A stretch of DNA of 64,000 nucleotides from Prorocentrum cordatum (GCA_963575745.1 CAUYUJ010016497.1:1-64000), one strand, 5' to 3'. Counted from the first letter of the stretch, positions 53,521-64,000 are shown. Numbers and translations: made by a program. Notes: generated by a model not told the origin, from the sequence alone.

Positions 53521-54440
53521 GTTGTCTCCCGAAGGCGCGCTGTCCTTCGGCCCTGGCTCTCTCGATGGCGCCGTCTATCCGCTGGACGTCGCGGGTCTCG
53601 ACGGCGAGCCGCATGCCGTCGATCAGCTCGTCCACCTTCGCCTTCATGGCCTCGGCTTCCTGCGTGAGGGGTGTGGGGGGGGAAGGGGTTACTGCCTCAG
53701 GGTGGGGTTGGGTGGTGGGGAACATCGACCTGGAATCAGCGGTACGTCGCCGATAGATTGGCGATAGGCCCCCGAAAGCGAAACCTCAGGTTCCTTGGAA
53801 GGGTGGAAACTCCTGGCCCCGATTGGCGATGAATGGGCAATTGAAGACAACGGAATGAACCCGACGCGACCCTAAGGGGGGCACTGCTTTCCACGAGGGC
53901 GCACATAATCAATGAACTGCAGTGAGAGGCGGCGTACCTCATTGCAGAAGATGGACGTGTTATGATGAGTGGTGTCACGCTGTATGTTGAAGACAAGCCC
54001 AAGGTAATACGTGGCCCCCTGTGTTGATGGCGACGCTCAGGGTAAGACTTTCTGTTCCACGAGAACGCAACTCGATAGAACACGATTGAACCCCTGTCAG
54101 CTTGTCTGTTGCAGCGAGGTTGCCACGTGCAGCTGAGAAGGCGTGACGACGAGGACGGAGTGGGCAGCGTGGTTGCCCCAAAGAGACTATTGCACGCATC
54201 GCTTGCTGAAAACCCTAGCAACAAGCAAAAAACAAAAAAGAGCAACGAAAGAGGAGGTCGAGCGTGCCCAAGACCAGCGAAAGAGGAGGAGGAGGAGAGG
54301 AAGAGAAGGAACACAGAAGCGGGCGGCCCCCCCAGGATGCGCCTGCACCCCTGCAAGTCACGCCAGATCGTCCGATAAACTAGAAAACAGTCCCAGGTCT
54401 ATCACGCCAGGGGCGAGAGGAAAGGAGAGGAGAAAGGAAA
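53521..54440. other. No confident gene
   Basis: Could contain the 5' part of LINE-D (endonuclease N-terminus), but I cannot read conserved motifs. ORFs exist on both strands without family features. Confidence 0.35.
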
Positions 54441-54446
54441 ACGACA

Positions 54447-54515
54447 GGGAGGAGGAGGAGGAGGAGGAGGAGGAGGAGGAGGAGGAGGAGGAGCAGGAGG
54501 AGGAGGAGGGGGGGG
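54447..54515. repeat. (GGA)n microsatellite
   Basis: About 20 GGA units with a single GCA interruption, plus strand. Confidence 0.92.
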
Positions 54516-54629
54516 AAGCAGAAGCAATAACCCTGAATAAACGCAGTGCCGAGCCAAGACGCGAGGACATTGGGCGAGGATCGCCCGCCAACTGTAAGAA
54601 CGCGCAGGGTAACATGCGTCACGGCCCTC

Positions 54630-54855
54630 GCTAGCATTGCATCGCATAGCATGGGACAGCATAGCAACGCATAACGCAGCATGCCGTATCATCGCAGAGC
54701 TTAGTACAGCACGGCATAGCGCGACACAGCTCAGTATAGCCTGGCATCGAAATGTGTCTTTTCATTGCACCGGAGCAGGCCACGGAGCAGCATAGCATAT
54801 CACAAGCATAGCACGAGCATAGCAAAAGCATAACGTTACCAAAACATTAGCAAAG
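54630..54855. repeat. Degenerate AGCATA/GCATN pentamer array
   Basis: Imperfect 5-bp steps of AGCAT, AGCAC, CGCAT and AGCAA over ~225 bp, similar in style to the GCAAN array at 1850-2095. Confidence 0.75.
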
Positions 54856-56495
54856 CAATAGCAAAACATAAGAACAGACCAGCTTCTCACACGTGTCCTC
54901 CCCCTCCACCCTTCATCCCCTGACACCCCCCCTTCTCGGGACGTACTCGATCGATGTATCCTTACGGTCTGGGCATCCCAGCATCCTTCGGGAGAGACAG
55001 CTTCCCAGCAGACCCACAGTTGCACTGACAATGCGATGGTTTCAAGGGCCGGCGACTTGGCTGAGCGGCGGGGCATCTCGGCACGTCAGCACCTACAGTG
55101 CCGCGTTGGGCATCGCGCCAGTGATTTGGCTACAACGCCTGGCGCGTGCAAGGATGACAGGCAGATGCAGCGGGTGGGGCCACTGCTGTGCGAGGTGGCG
55201 ATGCGAGGAGTGCGCCGACCGATCTCGTCTACAGTGCTTGGATCAGCACGTGCGGGAAAGGTGGACCATGATGTTGTTTCCCCAGAGTTGTGCACAATGC
55301 AACATGTCAATTCTTTCAATCCAAAGGTGCGCGAATGCGGTCCCTTGCAATCATCGGCTTTTCCATCCATGTTCACCTCATTCTGCTGTTGGTGGTTCCG
55401 CGGGCCGCTTTGGAACACATTCCAGAAACAGTCAACGGGTGCATCATCAGTGCTCACGTTGCTGTCCTGGCTTTGCAGGCGGGAGGAGCTGAGGAACACA
55501 GTCGCCATTGCTGATGTGATTGCATGATTCGTGCAATAGGGTGAGGACTCTCTGCCGTTTCGTGACAGTCTAGTTATCGTTTGTGAGCCAGCCTCTTATC
55601 TGCTTTGGCTTCTAGGTCGTCTCGGCGCTCGTGAAATTCTGAAAAGGGAAATGTTGTGTTGTTGGACGTTGGCGTTGCTTCGCAACTGTTCGGATTCCGA
55701 TTCAGCTTCCGATTCTCTCCTGCACATCTTAGCGGTAGCACATACACCGCTACAACTTCATAGAAACTTGATCTCCAATTCCTTCAACTGTACTAACCAC
55801 TCCCGCTCGATCGCACGCGGCATCGCCGGGATTCCGCGTCTACTCGCCGCTGCTGCTGCAGAGCTGTTCTGCCTCCCCTACGTATTCCACCTCAATATCC
55901 TCTCCGACGTCCCCAAGCCCTCTGGCCTGTCCTACGTGTTGACCTTCCTGAATGCGTCTGGGCATTCAGGAGGGAGCTCTGAGTCGTGGAGGTTGCCGGT
56001 CACATTTGATATCGGCACTGCCTCTTCGATCAGTTCTGGCGTCGCCAGTACTCCACACCTCTCCTCTCCGACATCCTCTTCCCCCGTGCTCCCTCCTGCC
56101 TCCACCGCGCCTCTGCCAGGCTACTGCTGCGGGACTACGTGTGCACGACCTCCACGCCCACTTTGACGCTGGCCCGGCACCGCATCGGACGCCATGTCCG
56201 ATGCCACATCCGACGGTGCACCTGGCTGCAATCCCGGCGGTAGGTCTGAGGCCAAGCTCAGAGCCACTGCCGCCTGGCACCACGCATCCTCCGACGCCAA
56301 ATCGGCTACGGAACTTCTACTGTAGTCTCTGAAGCCGTGTCTGGCACCGAACCTGTCACCGAGGCCGCAACGCTTGACACCACGCCTGACGCTGCGCTAC
56401 AGCCAACGCCGAAACCACCTGCTGCCCAATTTGGGAAGGAGGCATTCTCGAACGCTCGCGGCCAGCCAAGCCCACCCTGCGGTTGCAACCATTTT
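54856..56495. other. No confident gene
   Basis: An ORF at 55651-56166 (plus) has a plausible mixed composition but Ser/Pro-rich content and no motif I recognise. Other ORFs overlap on both strands. No RNA gene was seen. Confidence 0.35.
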
Positions 56496-56662
56496 GAAGG
56501 GGCCCTAGGACACACAAATAGATACACACACAAATAACAGGATTCCCAATATTTACCCATATGTTCTGGGTTTTTTGTCTCCCCCCCCCACTTCCCATAT
56601 TCTCCCATGTTTTCCTGGGGACCGACGATCACATGTGTCTGTGTGTTTGTCTCCCTCCTGAC
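56496..56662 (+). repeat. Dispersed repeat family C, copy 2
   Basis: About 165 bp beginning GAAGGGGCCCTAGGACACAC and continuing with CAGGATTCCCAATATTTACC, a C-rich run and CCTGGGGACCGACGAT. It then has TGTGTCTGTGTG and ends CCTCCTGA. It matches the copies at 61019-61177 and, inverted, 26112-26249. Confidence 0.78.
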
Positions 56663-56903
56663 ATTTGACAATCTGCACTGAACCGCGGAACGCCGCCTGG
56701 ACGCCGGCGATGAGCTGTCAGCCTGGCTACCGCCGGGGACCTCGAAGAGTGTTCCAGGTCACCTGCCTGCTTCGCGCGTCTGCCGGGAAGCCCACGGGAG
56801 GAGCATAACGAGACGATCAGCAGCCATGGTCTTTTTTCTGGTGTCGACGCGACGTCGGTTGGACCGAGTGTATTACATAGTGATATAAAGGACCGAACTC
56901 GAT

Positions 56904-57118
56904 TTTGGACGCCCGAGAAATGGGTACGGAAAAGACGGGTACAATGCCCAACAACAAATCTTGTCCCAAACCAACAGCGGCCGCTGTTGGGCGGGCGGCC
57001 TCCTGTCTCGAATGGACACAGGCCGCGGTGGCCCGGACAGCGAGTCCTGTTCAAAATGAACAGGAACCGTTGTTGAGCATTGTGCCCATTCTTTCCGTGC
57101 CCATCTCGTTCGCGCAGA
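56904..57118. mobile_element. Palindromic TIR element, family TIR-2, copy 2
   Basis: About 85-90% like copy 1 by eye over ~200 bp. The left terminal repeat begins TTTGGACGCCCGAGAAATGG, the perfect central palindrome is at 56971-56990, and GACAGCGAGTCCTGTTCAAA follows. The right terminal repeat is intact up to TTCCGTGCCCAT and then diverges. No clear target duplication. Confidence 0.75.
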
Positions 57119-58639
57119 TCTATACACCGACGCTTTTTCCGGCCCCGCACTGAAGCTTGCACAGGAAAGCGGATCCTGGTGTATACGGGATGCTGGTGTA
57201 TACATTTTTCGCTGCTTCCCCAGAAAATGTGGGAAACAAGTATACACCACATCACCCCCACGTCGTCTCCGACCCCCCAAAAAGTGCTGGGATCGAAAAC
57301 AGCCCGCCACTGGCAATGTACATGCTCCAGTTTCCGATAAGATTGCAGCTGCGGACCTGAAACTGAGACAGAAGAGCGCCTCTTAATTCACAGCACAGGG
57401 GAAATAACAACTCTTCAGACGACTTGTCAAGTCTCTCGTCAACTGATCCAACAAGCGACCCCATGTCTTCACGCTGTCTCTTCTGGTCTGGTCGACCAAC
57501 TAGCTCCACCTTGCGCCAGAACTCCGCTAGCTCATCTTACTGCAGAGCTCTGCGAGGCATTTGCCGCTGACTCCGCAACCGACACCCCATATAACGGCAA
57601 GCCGACGGCACGGCCGGTGCAGTCTCAGCGCAGTACCCAGATGGCAGTGCCAAACGCAGCCCGGGCCCCTCGCCTACAACCACAACGCAACTACACCAAC
57701 TGCTGCACTAGCGGCGTCTACCTCACAGCACCAGCACTACACAACCCAGGAATAACCAATCAGTGGCATCGTCGCGAGGCCAAGTCCGCAGAGTTAGCCT
57801 GCAAAACGGCGGTCTCGTAGTAATGCAACAACGCGCTCGGGACTACTCCGAGGGTGTGAGAAGCACATGCCGCTCCGCACCCCAGAGGCGCCACGCAATG
57901 GGGGAGTGTAGCCCGCATGCGCATGGTTTCATATTCTGCTCACGATGCTTGCTCTGCGCATGTCGGCGGCGATTCTCATGGCGACGAGACGGCCACAAGT
58001 GCTCGACGCACCTTGAGTACGACATGTAAGTCCACATCCTGTTCACAGGTTCGGCATGCCAGCAGCGTCCAGTACTGAGCGACAAGACCAGTCATCGCCG
58101 CACTCGAGCGGCACGCTCGGTCCGCTCACCGCTCCCCATTTGCCTCTGCCCTTGTGCTGCCCTTCTAGCTCCTTCTCGCCTCTGCCCTCCTGTGGCGTGG
58201 CCATTCTTCCCGCGTCGTCCAATGTTTACCCGAACGCGCTCTCCCCCGTACAGTCGGGGCGTTGACCTGTCGAAAACATGAGGAAAACCTGAGGCAAGCT
58301 GCGAAACACTGAAGGAACGCAGAGCCCCTCCCCAACCAAAAGGGTTCCTTCTTCAGGGCCCCGACTGTACTGCGAGCTTGCGCGCAACCATGAGACCGGA
58401 CGGACGGACGGACGCCGATCGCCGCGTCCGCGCGCGGAGCACCCAGCAGGCGCGCGCCATGGAGATGACGTCGGAGGCTCGCCATCGCTCGGACGTCCAT
58501 TCCATGTGCGTTTTTCGGTTTCGCGCGTGGCTTTTCGCCAGATGATCAAGGATGCTCCTCGATGGCCCTCGCCGAAGGAAAAATGCACACGTCCGAGCGA
58601 TGCCAAGGAGGGGGGGGGGGGGGGGGGGCAAAGCCCCGC
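57119..58639. other. Unassigned; cluster of GTGTATAC dyads
   Basis: 57119-57250 holds four GTGTATAC/GTATACAC sites in both orientations. 57251-58600 has no recognised gene. A run of about 19 G is at 58609-58628. Confidence 0.4.
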
Positions 58640-59143
58640 TCAGATCCTCGTGGTGTTCTCTCGGGTCGTTCGTGATTTCGACGATGCAGGCCGCCGCTCT
58701 CCTCTCATTCTGCCAGAACCATTCGAGGGCAGCCTCGGTCGACTTCTCCTCGCCGGTTCCGTCTCCATCTTCTGCTTCTGCTGTTTCGGGGAGGGTGCTG
58801 AAGTCGGTGTGTGTGTGTCTCCGCTGTCGTCAGACTCCACGATGTTGTGCGCATTCTCGTGCCTGGACCCGCTCTCCTCTGACTCGGCCTTGTCCTCCTC
58901 GTATGCAGCATTCGTCTTGCTCGCGTTGCTCTTGTTCTCCCTCTTCTGCCTCTCAGGAGTGTACATGTGTAGCCCTCCTCGGGACAGTCGTGGAGGTGTC
59001 CTTGGGCATGCTGCCTCATCTGGCTTAGCGTTGTGCTCTGCGTTAGGCTCCTCGATAATGCTGCCGGAATCCGGGGTAAAATTAAGGCCCTTGCCCGCGA
59101 TGCCCTCTCGCGGAATCGCATATTCACTTGCTGAATTGAACAT
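58640..59143 (-). CDS. Hypothetical hydrophilic protein
   Basis: 167 codons with ATG start MFNSASEYAIPREGIAGKG. The composition is unusually protein-like for this region: no low-complexity runs, and rich in E, K, S, N and P. Examples are HMYTPERQKRENKSNASKTN and EEDKAESEESGSRHENAHNI. This suggests a charged, disordered protein or one exon. I recognise no domain. Overlapping sequence on the same strand upstream (59375-59124) reads as a short coiled coil (LRERVAFLEVLHVRG), so the pair might be exons of one gene or part of an unrecognised retroelement ORF. No SL or promoter signal supports it. Confidence 0.25.
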   Translation of the reverse strand: MFNSASEYAIPREGIAGKGLNFTPDSGSIIEEPNAEHNAKPDEAACPRTPPRLSRGGLHMYTPERQKRENKSNASKTNAAYEEDKAESEESGSRHENAHNIVESDDSGDTHTPTSAPSPKQQKQKMETEPARRSRPRLPSNGSGRMRGERRPASSKSRTTRENTTRI

Positions 59144-59454
59144 GGACGCCTTGTAGATCAGATGTCCGAACTATTCCGTGCCCACGTACATGAAGAACCT
59201 CTAAGAAAGCCACGCGCTCTCGCAAGTCCGTAACCACGCCTGCATGTTCGGCTTCATCCTGTGCGGTCACCGCTGCAGTCGCTCTTCTCATGCGCCTGCT
59301 CTGCTCTGCTGTTTCCGTTGGCCGAGGCCCAGGCAGCTCAGGTGGCCCAGGTTGGCCGCAAGCGGCAGCAGACATGGCTGCTGGCGCGGGCCCGCCCGTG
59401 CCGACGCGGGCCGCCGCGCAACCATGAGGACGGCAGCGGTAATTTCGGCCTCTC

Positions 59455-59545
59455 TATAATATATATATATATATAAATAGATATACATGTATGATGCATG
59501 TGTATATATAGATATATATATATAATATACATACACGCATCGCGC
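59455..59545. repeat. TATA/ATACATG-rich tract
   Basis: Nearly alternating purine-pyrimidine AT-rich sequence with short palindromes, similar to 37470-37860 and 21143-21192. Confidence 0.8.
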
Positions 59546-59614
59546 GTTTACAGCCAACCAGCCCGGCACTTTGTCTCAGCACCTTGGACGTGGTCGCGCA
59601 TGGCTGTTCGCTCC

Positions 59615-60225
59615 CCCTGCCCCCCCCGACGACGACGCAGACGACGACGCCAACGCACGGTGGGCCACGCCCCCGAGGCAGGAGTTGGCCCCACAAGGCG
59701 TCGACGGCGACGATGCCGATGATGACGCCAACGCCGATGCCGCCGACGACGACGACGCCTACGCCGATGACGCCGCCACTGCCGGCGACGACGACGACAA
59801 CGACAACGACGACGACGACGCCCACGCCGTTGACGCCGTTACTGTCGACGACAACGACGACGACGACGTCGGCGAAGATCCCGCAGCTCGCTGGCCACGA
59901 GGCCCTTCTGCTGGGCGTTGCCAATGGCCGCCGCCAGGGCGCGGGTGTCTCGCGCGGCGGTGCCCTCGCGCAGCCTCGCCGGGCGGTGGCGGCGTCGGCG
60001 GCGGCATCGTCGGCGTTGGCGTCGGCGTCGGCGTGGGCATCGTGGTCGTCGTCGTCGGCAGCCGCGTCGTCGTCGTCGTCGTCGGCGTCGTCGTCGGCGT
60101 CGTCGTCGTCGGCGACCGCGTCGCCGTCGTCGTCGTCGGCGGCCGCGGCGTCGTCGGCGTCGGCATCGTCGTCGGCGTTGTCGTCGTCGGCGTCGGCGTC
60201 GTCGTTGTTGTCGTCAGCGGTGGGG
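59615..60225. repeat. Paired (GAC)n and (GTC)n arrays in inverted arrangement
   Basis: 59620-59880 consists of GAC/GCC-type trinucleotides. 59985-60225 consists of GTC/GGC-type trinucleotides, that is, the complementary strand type. About 100 bp of ordinary sequence lies between. The halves could base-pair. Coding readings are poly-Asp/Ala/Thr and poly-Val/Gly only. Confidence 0.8.
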
Positions 60226-60239
60226 CGGGAAAAAGGGGA

Positions 60240-60859
60240 CGGCGGCGGCGGCGGAGAGTAGAGAGGAGACAGGGGGGCGGCGGCTGCGGGAGGAGGCGAG
60301 AGGGAGATGGGGCGGCGGCGGAGGGGAGCAGGCGTCAGCGGGGAAGGGGGCGGCGCCGGCGAAGAGGGAAGGAGGCGGTGACGGGAGGCGGGGGGGGGGA
60401 GCGGGGAACGGGGCGTCGGAGGAGGGCTGGCAAGGAAGGGCGGAGAGAAAAAGAGGGCGGCGGGAGGGCGGCAGGAAGGGGGGCGGAAGCTCCCTCGTAG
60501 TCGTCGTCCTCCTCCTCCTCCTCCTCCGTCCTCCTTCTCCGTCCTCCTTCTCCTCCTCCGCCTCCTTCCTCCGCCTTTTCCTCCTCCTCCTCCTCCTCCT
60601 CCTCCTCCTCCTCCGTCCTGCTTCTCCGTCCTCCTCCTCCTCCTCCTCCTTCCTCCGTCCTCCTCCTCCTCCGTCCTCCTTCTCCTCCGTCCTCCTTCTC
60701 CTCCTCCTCCTCTTGGACGCTATGCTTGCCGTCGCCAGCCAGGGGGCGCGCGGCGACCACCCGGCCCCCGTTCTTGCAACGAGGCGCGCGGAAAACAGCG
60801 GGCCGGGAGGGCAGCGCCCCCACGCGCTAGCCTTGCCACGGCGAGGTCCCCGAATTTTC
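60240..60859. repeat. G+A-rich block and (TCC)n tract
   Basis: 60240-60490 is G-rich with GGCGG and GGAGG steps. 60505-60715 is an interrupted TCC/TTC tract. 60780-60800 encodes TRRAENSG on the plus strand, the same eight residues as near the LINE-A C-terminus. No gene called. Confidence 0.65.
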
Positions 60860-61002
60860 AAGCCGTGCGTGTCCCTCTACAGTAGTCAGAACATAGTCCA
60901 GGGACGATCTTTGGATAATTTGTTGAAGCGTTGTTGGATCATGTTTAGGGGTATTTTCCTGCTCGCCCAAAATCCGCCTGTAGGGGGACATGCCCGACCT
61001 AG
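60860..61002. mobile_element. TIR-1 element, copy 2
   Basis: Matches the reverse complement of 3268-3430. It has a left end with GTCCCTCTACAG, an internal TAGTCCAGGGACGAT and a right end GGGGGACATGCCCGACCTA. The left terminal repeat is more diverged than the right. The family C copy 3 begins only 16 bp beyond it. Confidence 0.65.
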
Positions 61003-61018
61003 CTCTTCTTCCTTCTCT

Positions 61019-61177
61019 GAAGGGGCCCCAGGACACAGAAATACATACACACAAAGCAGGGTTCCCATATTTTCCTATATTTTCTGGGTTTCTGTCTTCC
61101 CCCCACTTCCCATAGTTTCCCCTATTTTCTGGGGAATCGACGATTAATTGTGTCTGTGTGTTTTTTCCCCTCCTGAT
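61019..61177 (+). repeat. Dispersed repeat family C, copy 3
   Basis: About 160 bp starting GAAGGGGCCCCAGGACACAG. It continues with CAGGGTTCCCATATTTTCC, ATTTTCTGGGTTT, CCCCCCACTTCCCATA and TTTTCTGGGGAATCGACGAT. It then has TGTGTCTGTGTG and ends CCCTCCTGA. It is the best match to copy 2. Confidence 0.8.
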
Positions 61178-62425
61178 TCTCCCCCTCCTGCTGCTTGTGC
61201 TCTCCTGCGCTCGCCCTCCCCGAGGAGCTCGAGGAGCTAACAGTGGCACTGCCAGTCCCCTGCAGGCGTCGGGCGCACGCTGACACGGTTGAGCGATCCA
61301 TGGATCTGGCGCGCGGGTGACGCTTCGGGCGGTGCCTTCCACGGGTCGGGAAGGCACCGGCCGAAGCGTGAGGCCAATGCCGCCTGACCTGGCGACGGAA
61401 GCGGCACCCGTCGCCAGTCCACGCGCCTTGGTCCATGCCTGTGCGTCCTCGAGGGAGGCCCTAGTCCGCCTGCTCCGTCAGCGGCGCAACCTCCCCCAAC
61501 AGCTCACCTGCCAGGAAGAAAACGAAGAATAAAAAAAAAGAAAAAGACGAATAAGACCAAGAAGAAGAAAAAGGGGAAGAAGTGGCGGACCACGCGTGGG
61601 CGGCCGCCTGCACGCGGGAGAGCGAATACCCACCGACGGTCACGCTGAGACGCCTGGGCGCCGGGGAACTCAGCCTTCACCAGCCCGGAAGCGACCTTCG
61701 GAGGCTGAGTTTGGCACAAACGATATGGCGCGATTTTCGAACGGCCAGGGGTCCGACCCTTCCACTCGGGGAGCCAAGGACAAAGCCAAGCGTCTCACTG
61801 GTTGCTTGCAAAACAGATCGTGGCAGCGTGCAGTCCTGACTATCAGATGGGACGCGGCCATGGGCGAGGGCGCTCAGGGCGAACTAGCCAACGGCACCTC
61901 GAACGCTCTGCTTGCGGAGGCCTATGCAAGCATCTGGATGGCTCGGATAAACTTCGAAAACCAGATCCTCCGCATTCCTGGACTCTCGATCTTCATCCTC
62001 CTCATTCTCCCTCTCCTTGAGGGCTAGGTTGAGGATCCAGATTCTGCTCATCCAGGATCTGCTCCAGCACATGCGTAGCAGCACGGAGGTACTACTGTAC
62101 CAATGTGCGGAACCAAACCGCAGCTGCTTCCTTTCAATCTCTTGACGCGCGGCCTGCAGCTGTAACAGCCCGAGCATTGGAGAAAACAAATTAGATCGTC
62201 GCACCTCTTGGTTTCACTCGTCCAATATTCCATTTCGAACCTCGATCCTCGCCCTCCTCATGGAGAAGGAGGAGGTGGAGCTCATCCCAGAGGAGGAGCA
62301 GGAGGACGAGATCAGCTGGGAGAAGGCGAGGGGCGCGTTCTGAACAGGACTTCGAAGGCTGCGCTGCAGTGGCGACGAAGAGCTTCCAGGAGGCCCAGGA
62401 ATAAAAGAAACCCAACACCTCGAAC
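61178..62425. other. No confident gene; A-rich patch
   Basis: Chance ORFs on both strands. 61513-61580 is an A/G-rich patch (AATAAAAAAAAAGAAAAAGA) that stands out from the G+C-rich flanks. Nothing else recognised. Confidence 0.4.
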
Positions 62426-62442
62426 CGACGAAGACGACGATA

Positions 62443-62488
<46 letters not shown>

Positions 62489-62502
62489 CGACGCTGACGC
62501 CT

Positions 62503-62535
<33 letters not shown>

Positions 62536-62812
62536 ACGACGACGACGACGGCGGCGGTGGCGACGACGGCGGCGGCGACGGCGACGGCGACGGCTTGGGT
62601 GTCGCGTGATGGGGGGGCGAAAAAGGAAGGGGGGGGGCAGCGAGGGCTGCAGGAAGGGGGCCCTTGAGGGCCCCCAAAGGGGCCCTTCAGGGCCCCAGAT
62701 AGGGACCTTCAGGGTCCGACAAGTGTACCTTTCTTCCGCCCTGCATATCGCCACTCATCAAGCGACGCCCAAACGGCGACGGCGAGGGAGGGACAGAGGG
62801 CCTCGCCAGGAT

Positions 62813-62859
<47 letters not shown>

Positions 62860-62905
62860 TCGGCGGCGGCGGTGGCGGCGGCGTCGTCGTCGTCGTCGTC
62901 GGTTC
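62426..62905. repeat. (GAC)n and (GTC)n arrays flanking a G-rich spacer
   Basis: 62430-62600 is GAC/GCC-type and 62815-62905 is GTC/GGC-type. Between them (62606-62720) is a G-rich stretch with GGGGCCC and AGGGACCTTCAGGG motifs. The arrangement mirrors 59615-60225. Confidence 0.8.
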
Positions 62906-63059
62906 GAGGGGCCCAGGGCCTCGCCAGGATCTGCTCCAGCTGCCCCTTCTCCTCCTCCGCCGCCCTCAAGTCCTCCTCCGCCAGCCCGGCGCTCCTGCAC
63001 GCTCGCTGCAGGGCTCGCTGCAGGGCTCGCTGCAGGGCTTGAGGGCGCTGGCCCTCACT

Positions 63060-63450
63060 CTTCCTCCACCTGCTGCTGCTGCTGCTGCTGCTCCTCCTCC
63101 TCCTCCTCACTGCCTCCTCTTCCTCCGACTCCGCCTTCTCTTCCTCCTTCTCCACCTCCTGCTCCTCCTCCTCCTCCTCCTCCTCTTCTTCCTGATCCTC
63201 CTCCTCCTCCTGCTCCTTCTCCCCCTCCCCCTCCTCCTCCCCCTCCTCCCAATCCCCCTCCTGCTCATCCGCCTCCTCCTCCTCCTCCTCCTCCTGCTCC
63301 TGCTCCTCCTCCTCCTCTGCCCTCTTCCCCTCTCCCCCTCTCCCCCTCTCCCTCCTCCTCCTCCTCCTCCTCCTCCTCCTCCTCCTCCCCTCCTCCTCCT
63401 CCTCCACCCCCTCCTCCTCCTCCTCCCCTCCTCCTCCTCCTCCTCCTCCT

Positions 63451-63481
<31 letters not shown>

Positions 63482-63520
63482 CTCCCCCTCCTCTTCCCCC
63501 TCCTCCGCCTCCTCCTGGGA
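63060..63520. repeat. (TCC)n long pyrimidine tract
   Basis: About 450 bp of C/T with TCC units and CTG interruptions near 63068-63092. Chance readings are poly-Leu, poly-Pro, poly-Ser, or poly-Glu/Arg. It is preceded by four copies of GCTCGCTGCAGG (63001-63045). Confidence 0.92.
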
Positions 63521-63866
63521 ATTTGGAGTTCGAGTGTAGAGAATCGAGAATCGAGGTATGGGAGCGGTTCAGTGAACATTTCGGGGCGCCCTCGTCGACA
63601 CGGCTAGATTCCTCTCGAAAGGATGGGAGTGGGGGCTATTTCTCCTCTTCCTTATCCTCCTCCTTCTCCTCCTGCCCCTCCTCGTCCAGTTCCTCCTCCA
63701 TTTTCTCGTCCTCCGTGTCATCCTCCTTCTCCTCTCCCTACATTCCTTCTCCTCCTACTCCATTCCCTCCGTCGTTCTTCCTACTCCACTCCCTCCATCC
63801 CTCTTCCCTGGTAGCCCCTATCCCTTAGATCACTCATCCTCCTTCTCCTCCTCCTCCTCCTCCTCC

Positions 63867-63899
<33 letters not shown>

Positions 63900-64000
63900 G
63901 CATCATCATCCCCCTCCTCTTCTGGTGGAAAGAGAACGCACCACCACCAGCACCACCACCACAGCCACCACAACCACCACCATCACCACCACCACCACCA
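63521..64000. repeat. Pyrimidine-rich and CAT/CAC microsatellites at the window end
   Basis: 63640-63800 is C/T-rich. 63838-63868 is (TCC)n, 63868-63912 is (ATC)n, and 63940-64000 is (CCA)n running off the window edge. No gene. Confidence 0.88.

Noticed and set aside
59571-60500. Asp/Ala-rich and Val/Gly-rich ORFs
   Set aside because: Produced by GAC/GTC trinucleotide arrays; all six frames are open for the same reason.
62606-63607. 333-codon plus-strand and 232-codon minus-strand ORFs
   Set aside because: Poly-Pro/Ser/Leu and poly-Glu readings of the TCC tract.

Overview
The window looks like G+C-rich, repeat-dominated nuclear DNA from a dinoflagellate. The best evidence is an exact 22-nt copy of the dinoflagellate trans-splicing leader (SL) at 36352-36373 (minus strand) and a decayed, apparently doubled SL relic at 49529-49549. 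Both sit at the 5' ends of LINE retrotransposons. The retroelement proteins also read like the Copia and LINE families I know from dinoflagellate genomes. I cannot assign a genus. I found no convincing intact host gene, rRNA, tRNA or CRISPR array.

Layout. 1-6534 is gene-poor, with GGA, TG and degenerate GCAAN repeats and a small inverted-repeat element (3268-3430). 6535-16864 is a near-complete Ty1/copia element on the minus strand with ~231-bp LTRs. Its gag-protease, integrase, reverse transcriptase and RNase H share essentially one frame, broken by one TGA, an A-rich insert carrying a second TGA, and two compensating 1-nt shifts. 16865-19550 holds purine tracts, a CAT array and an ~84-bp tandem array. 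19552-24480 holds decayed minus-strand LINE pieces (LINE-E and a separate ORF1-like remnant). 24960-30370 is a mosaic of short dispersed repeats and CAAGACGGCC-type arrays. 30500-36373 is LINE-A with its SL. 36374-40350 is microsatellites and satellite-like repeats. 40353-42400 is a LINE-C 3' fragment abutting an 88-bp minisatellite (42395-43240). 43652-49549 is LINE-B with ORF1, endonuclease, RT, RNase H and SL relic. 50440-51310 holds a palindromic transposon-like element and a palindrome array. 51326-53420 is decayed LINE-D. 53420-64000 is microsatellites (GGA, GAC/GTC, TCC, CAC) with further copies of the small repeats and a few doubtful ORFs.

How it fits together. All recognised protein-coding sequence is retroelement-derived and on the minus strand, and at least three LINE types are present. 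SL at LINE 5' ends implies that LINE RNAs were trans-spliced and then copied back into DNA. Several small repeat families (two with terminal inverted repeats, one ~150-bp family, one family sharing a conserved reading frame) have two to four copies each within 64 kb. Retroelement ORFs are interrupted by A/T-rich inserts that are T-rich on the coding strand, two of them length-neutral to the frame. All identifications come from reading the sequence; no database search was run.
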